Assembly: GCA_003697105.1 (NCBI GenBank)
Contig: RFFQ01000175.1
Span: 1-16,980, forward strand
Origin: Gemmatimonadota bacterium
Lineage (GTDB): Bacteria; 4572-55; J002
Length of the DNA: 16,980 nucleotides
Direction: 5' to 3'
Shown here: in pieces, positions 1 through 7,469 of the stretch
Position numbering within the stretch: the stretch's first letter is position 1
How the letters are laid out: each line of letters starts with the position of its first letter
Notes under the pieces: generated by a model
Seen by the model: only the letters and a program-made list of their open reading frames with translations
What the model was told of the DNA's origin: nothing
The model's database searches: none
Made by a program: the position numbers and the translations under genes

Positions 1-67
1 ATATAGGATAAATCAAAACATCAGGCAAGAGTTTTTTTTATAATAACTCGGTTTTACAAGTTTTCTG

Positions 68-96
68 TTGATATTGGATGATAATACGTGTACAAT
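68..96 (+). promoter_or_regulatory. Sigma70-like promoter for the NACHT gene
   Basis: TTGATA at 68-73 and TACAAT at 91-96 are separated by exactly 17 bp, which is the preferred spacing for a sigma70/sigma A promoter. Transcription would begin near 103, giving a leader of about 90 nt that contains the octamer repeat array. The match is by eye only. Confidence 0.6.
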
Positions 97-132
97 TTGC
101 ATGAATAGTAAGCAGTTTTCAGCTTGCAGTGT

Positions 133-191
133 ACAAAACTCACAAACTCACAAACTCATCAAACTCACAAGCTCGTAAAACTCACAAACTC
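133..191 (+). repeat. Seven tandem copies of an ACAAACTC-type octamer abutting the NACHT start codon
   Basis: The stretch reads as consecutive units: ACAAAACTC (133-141), ACAAACTC (142-149), ACAAACTC (150-157), ATCAAACTC (158-166), ACAAGCTC (167-174), GTAAAACTC (175-183) and ACAAACTC (184-191), followed at once by ATG at 192. Units of 8 or 9 bp do not preserve a reading frame. This argues that the array is untranslated leader and not the start of the protein. It contains no Shine-Dalgarno sequence and is A/C rich and G poor, so it should be unstructured in RNA. Confidence 0.85.
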
Positions 192-1661
192 ATGCCGGAA
201 CTGATCCCCATCTATCGTCAAAAATTACGTGAGCAGATGCAAGCGATTCGGGAAAATGACCCGCTCCAAGCGCAGGATTTAGAGCACATATATGTGGCGC
301 TCAGTGTGCGAGTAGAAGCCGAGGAACGCGCCATTCGCGAAACAACAGATGTGATCGATATTGAGGAAAGCCAAAAAACTATCGCCGCCTTGGAAGCCAT
401 TACTGAATATCCGCTTTTGCTCATTTTCGGTGATCCCGGCAGTGGCAAAACCACACTCTTGCGCCATTTGGCATATCTTTACGCTCCGGCACAAACCGAA
501 TTTTTACCCTTTTTCGTCCGGTTGCATGATTTTGCGGCTCGAAATCTCGCGCTAATCGAGTATCTGGCGCAAAAAATTCGGGAAGAGCACCGGTTACCGG
601 TTTCTGCCGAAAATATCCATCACTGGTTTGATCAGCAGCGGGTACTCCTCTTGTTAGATGGGTTGGATGAAGTGAATCCGAACCGGCGGCAATGGACTCT
701 ACGCTATTTGAACAACGAATTGCAAACCTTGCCCGGGGTGGATCACCGTATTTGTGTGACCTCGCGGATGTCCTATCATTTAGCCTCATCGGATGTCTTT
801 TTTGCCAGTTCAGAGTTGGAAGATTTTCAGGTGGCGGTCTTGAAACCCTTTGACCACCATCAGATTGTCGAATTTATCCACCGGCACGTTGAACGGGACC
901 CCCAGCCGTTAATCACCCAAATAGAACAAACCTCCTCGTTACATCGGTTGGCACAAACACCGATCCTGCTGAAAATCATCACCATTGTGTACGACCAATC
1001 CCCACCGGATCGAACATTACGCTCGCAACGGACAGACCTCTATGCCGATTGTGTGGATTTACTGCTAGATCGCTGGAACCAACAAAAGCAAGTGGTACGG
1101 CTCAACCGGTTTCCCAAAGGAGTCCGGTTGCGAGCCTTAGCCGCGATGGGCTTTGCGGCTCATTTGCAGCAACAACGGTTTATCTCTGAGGAAATTCTCG
1201 CCGCTGCAATCAAAGAACGCTTGCCGGATTTTGTTTCGCGTGATATTTTGTACGAAATTGCTGAAAATAGCGGTATTTTACGTCCCGTCGCTCAAGCTCA
1301 TTATGAATTTCTGCACTTGACCTTTCAGGAATACTTCGCCGCCCGAGCGATGTGGGCAATGCCAGCCAAAGTGGAGGTCGCGGTAGATTCCCGCAAATTG
1401 GCGTGGTGGCGAGAAGCTTTTTTGCTGTATGCCGAGATGGCAAACGATGCCACACCACTACTGGAATACCTCACACAGGCAAAAGATAATATCTTTCGGA
1501 GTTATCTTTTTTTAGCCGGAGAATGCCTGCCGCGCGCGCGTTGCCAACGCGAAGTGCGAGAAAACATCCGCCGGCAATTAGCTAAAGTCCATAAAAAAGA
1601 CCGGTATCGCAAACTCCGCGAGATTGCCGGTCAACTCCTCAAAGCGGAACTAAACGGATGA
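192..1661 (+). CDS. Compact NACHT-family NTPase (STAND ATPase)
   Basis: A 489-residue STAND-class NTPase. Walker A GDPGSGKTT lies at residues 80-88, the NACHT-type Walker B LLLLDGLDEV at about 152-161, a CVTSR sensor strand at 188-192, and the family signature FLHLTFQEYFAA of the winged-helix part at about 373-384. Only about 100 mostly helical residues follow, without the long HEAT/LRR/WD sensor array many family members have. The roughly 60 N-terminal residues hold the conserved segment before NACHT (LEHIYVALSV) but no recognisable effector domain. NACHT proteins switch between ADP and ATP states and act in signalling; bacterial ones include antiphage proteins. ATG at 192 is preferred over the in-frame GTG at 129, because the extra 21 codons would only translate the octamer repeats. 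There is no Shine-Dalgarno before either start. The stop overlaps the next gene's ATG (ATGA), suggesting translational coupling. A defence role is possible but unproven. Confidence 0.88.
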   Translation: MPELIPIYRQKLREQMQAIRENDPLQAQDLEHIYVALSVRVEAEERAIRETTDVIDIEESQKTIAALEAITEYPLLLIFGDPGSGKTTLLRHLAYLYAPAQTEFLPFFVRLHDFAARNLALIEYLAQKIREEHRLPVSAENIHHWFDQQRVLLLLDGLDEVNPNRRQWTLRYLNNELQTLPGVDHRICVTSRMSYHLASSDVFFASSELEDFQVAVLKPFDHHQIVEFIHRHVERDPQPLITQIEQTSSLHRLAQTPILLKIITIVYDQSPPDRTLRSQRTDLYADCVDLLLDRWNQQKQVVRLNRFPKGVRLRALAAMGFAAHLQQQRFISEEILAAAIKERLPDFVSRDILYEIAENSGILRPVAQAHYEFLHLTFQEYFAARAMWAMPAKVEVAVDSRKLAWWREAFLLYAEMANDATPLLEYLTQAKDNIFRSYLFLAGECLPRARCQREVRENIRRQLAKVHKKDRYRKLREIAGQLLKAELNG

Positions 1662-2488
1662 GCCGATACCTCATCATAATATGGCTGGTGATGATCGCCG
1701 GCACTGCTGGAGCCAGCGTGACGGTCTCCCCCAATGGAACACCCACCAACCCCGGAATGATTCGCTACACCAAGCCCGGGGCATCGCCAGTGCTGACCTA
1801 CTGGTTGCAAAATACAACCCACCAACCCCAAACGGTCATCCTCAAGCCCGAACTGATCGGCAAAACCATCTACCTTGCCCCCCACCGGTTGCAGACGGCA
1901 ATCGATCTGAATCAAAATGGAGAATGGGACGCCGGAGATCGAAAAACCACTACGGTGGAAGTGCTCCCCCAGATGATGCAGACCCTCTTCCTGAAAGTGT
2001 ACATCCCCATTTATGCCACGATGGGTGACTCCTTACTGGTGAACCTGATTGCAACGGCGGGAGACCATACCGATCAGGATAACGTCGCCGTTTTGCGCTT
2101 GCAAACGATTTCGGCGCCGCCAGTTAAACCTCCGGTCACACTGCCGGAATTACCGTATGACGTCCAAGAACAGACGATTACGGATTCCAGCGGAACGGAA
2201 AAAGTGTTTATCATTGAAATTCCGCTGGAAGATGTGCCCGATTCGGTACCGGAACACCTCCCAGAGATATTTTCGGATTCGCTCTTACCCGCCCGCAAAG
2301 ATTCCTTTCCCCCCGCCAAAGGAAACACGAGCGCTCCCCAAACCTTCCGGCACTACCAAGCCCCTGCAGTAGATTCACCCTGGAAAGATATGTACTTTTG
2401 GCTACTTATCGGCGGTATTCTCCTCTTTCTGGTGGTGTTCGGCGGTATCGCCTCCAACTCGAATTTCCGGTCTCGATTTTTAGGTTAA
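1658..2488 (+). CDS. Secreted, C-terminally membrane-anchored protein of unknown function
   Basis: A 276-residue protein not recognised as a named family. Residues 1-19 form a signal peptide with a likely cut after AGA. An ectodomain of probable beta-sandwich type (about 20-152) looks like the Ig-like domains that bind or present partners in the periplasm. It contains DLNQNGEWDAGD (83-94), which has the spacing of an EF-hand or dockerin-like calcium loop. A proline-rich, acidic linker (about 153-240) leads to one transmembrane helix at about 245-265 and a short basic tail. The topology therefore puts nearly the whole protein outside the cytoplasm, tethered to the inner membrane. It starts inside the NACHT stop codon and is followed after 3 bp by the barrel gene, so the three are probably one transcript. 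Confidence 0.75.
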   Translation: MSRYLIIIWLVMIAGTAGASVTVSPNGTPTNPGMIRYTKPGASPVLTYWLQNTTHQPQTVILKPELIGKTIYLAPHRLQTAIDLNQNGEWDAGDRKTTTVEVLPQMMQTLFLKVYIPIYATMGDSLLVNLIATAGDHTDQDNVAVLRLQTISAPPVKPPVTLPELPYDVQEQTITDSSGTEKVFIIEIPLEDVPDSVPEHLPEIFSDSLLPARKDSFPPAKGNTSAPQTFRHYQAPAVDSPWKDMYFWLLIGGILLFLVVFGGIASNSNFRSRFLG

Positions 2489-2491
2489 GAG

Positions 2492-4402
2492 ATGAAACAC
2501 CTTGTCATCCTGATGTTCATCATTACCACAATTACCACACCTTGGGAGATATTCGCGCAAGATGAACCCCTTGAAGTGGATATTGAGGATGAAAGCGAAT
2601 CCACCCGTTGGAGCGAGCTACTCGACGATCTACGCCAAAACCCACTCGACCTCAATCGCGCTACGGCAACGGAACTGGAACAACTTTTTTGGATTTCACC
2701 TCTGGTAGCGCAATCGATTGTTCAATGGCGACAGCAACACGGGGTATTTGAACACCTGACGGACTTGCTACGCTTTGATGGTGTCGATCCTGCGTTATTG
2801 GCACAGATTGAACCCTATGTGGTGGTACACACCCCGCCCCGGCGCGAAATTCATCTGGAAAGCCGCCACCGCTGGATCGATCCCGATGCCAATGAGGGAG
2901 TACATCTGGATGCCACCGGCAAAAGCTACCAACGACTGCGCGTAGAGTACGGCGAGCATCTGGCAATCGGCGCTTTGGCTGAAAAAGACCCCCAAGAAAC
3001 CCATTGGGCTGATTTTTGGAGCGGCTATGTGGAACTTCAACATTATCATGGTATAAGACGAGCTGTCGCTGGGCATTATCAGGTGCGTTTGGGGCAAGGC
3101 TTGCTGTTTTCCAACCGCAGTACCCTTGCCAAAGAACTGCGATGGATCAAAAGCAACGGCACGGGCATCAAACCATACACCGCCAGCCATGAAAATCAAG
3201 GACACCGGGGAATCGCCGCCGAAATTGCCTACCACCGCCTCACCACACGACTCTTTTACGGTAATACCCGACGTGATGCGACTAAAAATGAAGATGGTAC
3301 CATTAGCGGATTGGATGATAGTGGCGACCATAGCGGCAGTGGTGCGGATAAAAAAGATGTGTTAGCAGAGCAATTGATCGGGTTCAACATAAATTACGCA
3401 ATCCAGCCTGAAATTCAGATGGGGTTGACGGGGTACCACAACCGGTATAACCGGGTATTTAATCCTGCCATCGGAGAAAGCGACGCATTTTACCGGTTTC
3501 GCGGCGAGGAACAGACAATGCTGAGCGCCGATTTCAATCTCTACACCACCGGTTGGAATCTTTTCGGTGAGGTTGCCACCGACACCGGGGCGGGAAACGC
3601 ACTGGTACTGGGAGGCATAACCCAGTGGAAACCGCTAAAAATAGGGATATTGTACCGTCATTATGATGTGGATTTTTACAGCCCGCATGGACAGGCATTC
3701 CATGAATATGACACTCGTAATGAGGAAGGTTTTTATTTGGGAGGGGAACTCAAAGCCACCACCAACAGCCGCATCACCGGTTATATCGATCTGTTCTGGC
3801 GACAATATCGCAGTTATTTTGAGAAATTACCGCCGTATGGCTACGAACAGTATTTGGAACTTCAGTATCGTTTTACACCACACATCACGTTGACCATCCG
3901 GCAAAAAGTACGGGGCAAGGAGAGCCGTTCTACCATTCATGGCACCGCTGAAACCCGGTGGGAAACCCGAATACATCGCCGCTTACAACTGGATTACCAG
4001 TTGAGCCAAACCTTATCTGTACGGGGGCGGCTGGAGTGGTACCGGCAGTCGTACCGGCATATCCATCCCGGGCTGGAATCCGAATTGATGTACGGACAAA
4101 TTCGTTGGAAACCGGCGTCAAGCATCACCCTTACGGGTCGATGGACGATGTTTGGGGAGGGAGAATCTGCCGCCATCTCGTCCCGATTGCCGGTTTACCA
4201 GTATGAAACCGATTTACCGGGCATGAGCCGGACAGTGGGCTTGTACGGGAAAGGTTCAAAGTGGTTTGGAGTGTACCAACAAAAAATTGGCGATCAGGTT
4301 CTCCTGACCGCCAAATATGAACATCAACTTCAAAATGATAAAAATGATCAGGGATACCGCTCTTTACGCCAATATCGCCTTCAACTGGATACCCAATTTT
4401 AG
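2492..4402 (+). CDS. Helix-hairpin-helix domain plus outer-membrane beta-barrel protein
   Basis: A 636-residue protein with a signal peptide (1-22, cut after IFA), an acidic stretch, then a ComEA-like helix-hairpin-helix region at about 50-110 (NPLDLNRATATELEQLFWIS and a second half). From about residue 118 to the end there are alternating amphipathic strands rich in Tyr, Arg and Trp, ending in LDTQF. A terminal Phe is the usual signal for insertion into the outer membrane by the Bam machinery. HhH-plus-barrel proteins are widespread in Bacteroidota-like phyla, usually annotated only as helix-hairpin-helix proteins. DNA binding or uptake at the cell surface is a reasonable guess by analogy with ComEA, not a demonstrated role. 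The start lies 3 bp after the preceding stop, with only a weak AAGAG upstream. The stop (4400-4402) directly abuts that of the convergent response regulator. Confidence 0.82.
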   Translation: MKHLVILMFIITTITTPWEIFAQDEPLEVDIEDESESTRWSELLDDLRQNPLDLNRATATELEQLFWISPLVAQSIVQWRQQHGVFEHLTDLLRFDGVDPALLAQIEPYVVVHTPPRREIHLESRHRWIDPDANEGVHLDATGKSYQRLRVEYGEHLAIGALAEKDPQETHWADFWSGYVELQHYHGIRRAVAGHYQVRLGQGLLFSNRSTLAKELRWIKSNGTGIKPYTASHENQGHRGIAAEIAYHRLTTRLFYGNTRRDATKNEDGTISGLDDSGDHSGSGADKKDVLAEQLIGFNINYAIQPEIQMGLTGYHNRYNRVFNPAIGESDAFYRFRGEEQTMLSADFNLYTTGWNLFGEVATDTGAGNALVLGGITQWKPLKIGILYRHYDVDFYSPHGQAFHEYDTRNEEGFYLGGELKATTNSRITGYIDLFWRQYRSYFEKLPPYGYEQYLELQYRFTPHITLTIRQKVRGKESRSTIHGTAETRWETRIHRRLQLDYQLSQTLSVRGRLEWYRQSYRHIHPGLESELMYGQIRWKPASSITLTGRWTMFGEGESAAISSRLPVYQYETDLPGMSRTVGLYGKGSKWFGVYQQKIGDQVLLTAKYEHQLQNDKNDQGYRSLRQYRLQLDTQF

Positions 4403-4774
4403 CTATTCCCCAATCAAGTTACGAATGCGTTCCAACACTTCATCCGCATCAAATGGTTTAATGATATGTCCATCCGCACCAATGCCTTTGCTGATCCGGT
4501 CATAAATCGGTTCTGATTTGGCGGTCAGCACAAGCACCGGAATATCTCGGGTTTCTTCATGTTCCCGAATAGAGTGGAATGCTTGATACCCATCCATTTT
4601 GGGCATCATAATATCTAAGATGATAGCATCTGGGGTTTCTTCAACGGCGGTCTTAACGGCTTCTTCTCCATCTGCCGCAGTAACCACGTCATAACCGTCG
4701 TCTTCTAAGAGTAATTTCAAGAGTTCGCGAATGTGTTCTTCATCATCCGCAATCAAAATCTTCTTTTTTGGCAT
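4403..4774 (-). CDS. Stand-alone CheY-like response regulator (receiver domain only)
   Basis: A 123-residue single REC domain. The acidic pocket is D10/D11, the phospho-acceptor is D54 (LDIMMPKMDG), the switch threonine is T84 (LTAKS) and the conserved lysine is K106 (KPF). There is no output domain, so it must act by protein contact, as CheY or Spo0F do, or pass phosphate on. The start is ATG at 4774, because AGAAAGG sits 8 nt upstream (4783-4789). The longer in-frame GTG at 4795 lies upstream of that Shine-Dalgarno. No histidine kinase is adjacent; the only one in the window is about 5 kb further right on the same strand. The gene has its own promoter and faces away from the 5011 gene. Confidence 0.95.
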   Translation of the reverse strand: MPKKKILIADDEEHIRELLKLLLEDDGYDVVTAADGEEAVKTAVEETPDAIILDIMMPKMDGYQAFHSIREHEETRDIPVLVLTAKSEPIYDRISKGIGADGHIIKPFDADEVLERIRNLIGE

Positions 4775-4782
4775 TAGACTAA

Positions 4783-4789
4783 CCTTTCT
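4783..4789 (-). promoter_or_regulatory. Shine-Dalgarno that fixes the response regulator start
   Basis: On the minus strand AGAAAGG lies 8 nt before ATG at 4774. It would be internal to the coding region if the GTG at 4795 were used, so it decides in favour of the shorter protein. Confidence 0.7.
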
Positions 4790-4836
4790 ATCCACAAATG
4801 AACAGATTAAACCGATCCGGCTTCAATGTTCATGAC

Positions 4837-4864
4837 TATATAAAATACTCTAGTTCACTGTCAA
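4837..4864 (-). promoter_or_regulatory. Sigma70-like promoter for the response regulator
   Basis: Read on the minus strand, a perfect TTGACA (4859-4864) is followed after 16 bp by TATATA (4837-4842). The expected start of transcription is near 4830, leaving a leader of about 55 nt before the ATG at 4774. Confidence 0.65.
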
Positions 4865-4937
4865 GTAGTTTTTTGAAAGCCCGCAAAATGGGAACACAAG
4901 ATGTTCAGCCATCTACCGCCAAACCCGGAGATTTTGC

Positions 4938-4966
4938 TTGACTATTTTGCCAATTTCGGAGATAAT
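4938..4966 (+). promoter_or_regulatory. Sigma70-like promoter for the 5011-7356 gene group
   Basis: TTGACT (4938-4943) and GATAAT (4961-4966) are spaced by 17 bp and point towards the gene at 5011. Together with the minus-strand promoter at 4837-4864 this makes a compact divergent control region with about 70 bp between the two -35 boxes. Confidence 0.6.
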
Positions 4967-5010
4967 AGGCACATTTGTTCTGATCATCCTCGTAAAGAAA
5001 AAGAGGTGCA

Positions 5011-5349
5011 ATGCCAAACCACCACCTGTGGATCGAATCCATTTTAGAAAATGAAGCCCTCACCGACGGGCTGACCGATACCGACGCCCAAATCCTAATC
5101 GATTGGGTAATTTCGCGGCTTAAAACCGCCCATTCAGAAACAGAAGCCGATCACTGCCGCCACCAAATGCGGTATCTAAGCAAAGCGACCCAAGCAATTT
5201 GGGGCAAAAGCAGTGAGAAAAAATGCCGGTTTTATCTGGGGAAGCTCTTTCCTGAAGCCCGCCTTTCGGAGATCCAAACGGCAACCACCACCCTCGCCAC
5301 GCCCACCGACGTATTAACGTACCTTTTGAACCATCTTGATGAGGCTTAA
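5011..5349 (+). CDS. Small helical protein of unknown function
   Basis: A 112-residue protein I do not recognise. It has no signal peptide or membrane segment, and its composition (charged, Leu/Ala rich, few Gly) suggests an all-helical cytoplasmic protein. Residues 38-55 carry a small cluster of His and Cys (TEADHCRHQM), with one more Cys in KKCRFYL, but the spacing is not a clear metal-binding motif. The ATG at 5011 has AGAGGTG just upstream, a good Shine-Dalgarno at short spacing, and a sigma70-like promoter lies at 4938-4966. It is the first gene of a group with the PLD lipoprotein, whose start follows its stop by one base, so the two are probably cotranscribed and coupled. Confidence 0.72.
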   Translation: MPNHHLWIESILENEALTDGLTDTDAQILIDWVISRLKTAHSETEADHCRHQMRYLSKATQAIWGKSSEKKCRFYLGKLFPEARLSEIQTATTTLATPTDVLTYLLNHLDEA

Positions 5350-5350
5350 G

Positions 5351-6502
5351 ATGAATATCACCAAGCGTTTACTGATACTTATCCTTCTGATCACGGTCTG
5401 GGGATGCCAGCCCCTGCCGGAACAGAACGCCCCCGCACATTCCGGCACAAATGAATCCCAAACAGAGACCACCCCGGAAAGCGTGGCATCCGAGAATACA
5501 CCCCCCGTTGATCAAGCACCGGCAGAATCTGCCCCAACGATTGAGGTCTTTTTTAGCCAAGTTGATGACGGTCCAGAAGCCGCCGCCGCCAACCCGAACA
5601 ATATCGATAAAAAATTAGTGGAAAAATTAGACCTCGCAAAAACATCCATTGATGCCGCGTTACATGAAATCGATAGTGAGCGCATCGCCGAAGCTCTGAT
5701 GCGTGCCAAAGAACGGGGCGTAATGGTCAGTGTGGTTACCGAAACGGATTACATGGACGAATTTTCAATTGAACAGCTTCAGGAAGCCGGTATCCCGATT
5801 GTGAATGATAACGGGCGTAGCGGCTTGATGCACAACAAATTTATTATCATTGATGGGGAATTTGTCTGGACGGGTAGCCTGAATACTACCGATAACGGCG
5901 CCAACAAAAACAATAATAACGGGGTGTTTATCCACTCCCCCGAACTGGCAGAAAATTTTGCCGCTGAATTTGAGGAGATGTTCAACAACCAATCCTTTGG
6001 GAAACGCTCTCCAAAGGAGATCCCCCACCCAGTGGTACAACTACCGGATGGCACGGAACTCCTCGTCCGATTTTCTCCAGAAAATGAGGTGGATCAACTC
6101 ATTATTGATGAAATCGGCACTGCCCACACCCAAATCCGATTTATGGCGTTCAGTTTCACCCATGATGGAATCGGAGACGCCCTGCTCCAAAAAGCGGCAG
6201 AAGGGGTGGAGGTGAAAGGGATTTTTGAAAAACGCGGCTCCACCACCCGTTACTCCGAATTGCCGCGCTTGTTGGAAGCCGGTTTGGATGTGCGTCAGGA
6301 TGGAAATCCCTATGTCTTGCATCATAAAGTGATTGTCATTGATGATCAAACCACCATTTTAGGATCATTTAATTTTAGCCAGAACGCAACCAAAACCAAC
6401 GATGAAAATCTGCTGGTGATTCGCCATAATAAAGCCGTCGCCGATCAATTTTTACAGGAATTTGAACGGTTGTACGCAATTGCCGCCGTACCGGCATCGT
6501 AA
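5351..6502 (+). CDS. Phospholipase D-superfamily lipoprotein (two HKD motifs)
   Basis: A 383-residue PLD-superfamily protein with both catalytic half-sites: H161-N-K163-(x4)-D168 with GSLN downstream, and H324-H-K326-(x4)-D331 with GSFN downstream. Paired HKD motifs form one active site through a phospho-histidine intermediate, used by phospholipases, cardiolipin synthases and Nuc-type nucleases. The GS-N follow-up and lack of other domains resemble the nuclease or unclassified PLD-like group, so the substrate (lipid or nucleic acid) is open. The N-terminus is a hydrophobic helix ending TVWGC, a lipobox with an unusual Trp at -2, then a Pro/Thr/Glu-rich linker to about residue 62. This implies lipid anchoring and catalysis outside the cytoplasm. 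ATG at 5351 is chosen because GAGG lies about 7 nt upstream and it gives a normal signal; upstream TTG (5336) and ATG (5339) only add residues before it. mscS follows after 32 bp. Confidence 0.88.
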   Translation: MNITKRLLILILLITVWGCQPLPEQNAPAHSGTNESQTETTPESVASENTPPVDQAPAESAPTIEVFFSQVDDGPEAAAANPNNIDKKLVEKLDLAKTSIDAALHEIDSERIAEALMRAKERGVMVSVVTETDYMDEFSIEQLQEAGIPIVNDNGRSGLMHNKFIIIDGEFVWTGSLNTTDNGANKNNNNGVFIHSPELAENFAAEFEEMFNNQSFGKRSPKEIPHPVVQLPDGTELLVRFSPENEVDQLIIDEIGTAHTQIRFMAFSFTHDGIGDALLQKAAEGVEVKGIFEKRGSTTRYSELPRLLEAGLDVRQDGNPYVLHHKVIVIDDQTTILGSFNFSQNATKTNDENLLVIRHNKAVADQFLQEFERLYAIAAVPAS

Positions 6503-6534
6503 TTTATCTCACCTTTTGGGTAGGAGGCATTTCA

Positions 6535-7356
6535 ATGGATAATCTTATTTCGCAAGCCCTCACATTTTTAACCACGACCGGGGTTTCCTTTTTAGTTCGT
6601 ATCGTGACCGCAATCCTGATTTTTTATGTTGGGAAATGGATTGCCAAACGGATTGTCAAATTCGCCAATACGTCGATGACAAAAGGCGGGATGGAGGATA
6701 CTCTGGTTAAATTTCTAACCAGCATTATGGACGTGGCATTGATGACGCTGGTCATCATTGCGGCGTTAAGCCGGTTAGGGATTCAAACCGCCTCGTTTAT
6801 TGCGGTCTTAGGGGCGGCAGGGTTAGCCGTTGGGTTTGCCCTGCAAGGCACGCTTTCCAACTTTGCCACCGGAGTGATGATCGTCCTGTTCCGGCCGATT
6901 AAAGCCGGGCAATTGGTGGAAGTTGCCGGAGTTTTTGGCCGGGTGAAAGAAGTTCAAATTTTCACCACCATCATCCTCACCCCGCAAAACAAGCAGGTGA
7001 TTATTGCCAATTCCAATGTATTGGCGGGGAACATCGTCAATTACAGTGCCGAAGGGCATATTCGTCTTGATCTGGTTTTTGGGATTGGTTATGATGATGA
7101 CCTGCGGAAAGCAAAACGGATACTGGAAGAGATTGTCGCCAGTGATGAGCGAATCTTAAAAGACCCGGCACCAACCGTTGGCGTGCTAGAACTGGGTGAT
7201 AACAGTGTCAATTTTGCCGTAAATTCTTTTATCGATCCCGAAGATTACCGGGCCGTGCTGTTCGATCTGCATGAGCGGGTTAAACTGCGCTTTGATGAAG
7301 AAGGCATCTCGATCCCCTATCCCCAACGCGACGTACACCTGTATCAGGCGAGCTAA
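6535..7356 (+). CDS. mscS: Small-conductance mechanosensitive channel, MscS family
   Basis: A 273-residue protein of typical MscS length, acting in the inner membrane as an emergency valve under hypo-osmotic shock. Three membrane helices lie at about 15-37, 60-82 and 85-118. The third carries the family pattern of small residues that lines the pore (VLGAAGLAVGFALQGTLSNF). The conserved beta domain follows (PIKAGQLVEVAG, then IANSNVLAGNIVNYS at about 157-171), then the C-terminal alpha/beta vestibule. The start is certain, with AGGAGG 7 nt before the ATG. It lies 32 bp behind the PLD lipoprotein and probably shares its transcript, with a strong terminator directly downstream. It could be a paralogue with a different gating ion, which sequence alone does not settle. 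Confidence 0.95.
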   Translation: MDNLISQALTFLTTTGVSFLVRIVTAILIFYVGKWIAKRIVKFANTSMTKGGMEDTLVKFLTSIMDVALMTLVIIAALSRLGIQTASFIAVLGAAGLAVGFALQGTLSNFATGVMIVLFRPIKAGQLVEVAGVFGRVKEVQIFTTIILTPQNKQVIIANSNVLAGNIVNYSAEGHIRLDLVFGIGYDDDLRKAKRILEEIVASDERILKDPAPTVGVLELGDNSVNFAVNSFIDPEDYRAVLFDLHERVKLRFDEEGISIPYPQRDVHLYQAS

Positions 7357-7387
7357 GCGAAGCGCCTGACGTTTAGTAAACATCGTG

Positions 7388-7428
7388 ATAAAGTGCCTTG
7401 TAACACACCCCGTTACAGGGCACTTTAT
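7388..7428 (+). terminator. Strong intrinsic terminator after mscS
   Basis: A 17-bp stem (7388-7404 against 7412-7428), perfect apart from one G-T pair, encloses a 7-nt loop (ACACCCC) and runs into TTTATTT. It closes the 5011-7356 group and separates it from folC. A smaller inverted repeat (TCAGGCG 7344-7350, CGCCTGA 7363-7369) overlaps the mscS stop codon and could form a preceding hairpin. Confidence 0.85.
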
Positions 7429-7469
7429 TTAGCCAAACGGAACCGCATCACCGGAATACAAAATAGACG

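Noticed and set aside
129-191. In-frame GTG start at 129 for the NACHT protein
   Set aside because: The 21 extra residues are low-complexity translation of the octamer repeats (units not multiples of three), with no Shine-Dalgarno. ATG 192 gives the usual family N-terminus.
2795-3331. 178-codon minus-strand frame inside the barrel gene
   Set aside because: It lies opposite a clear outer-membrane protein, has no Shine-Dalgarno and no domain pattern.
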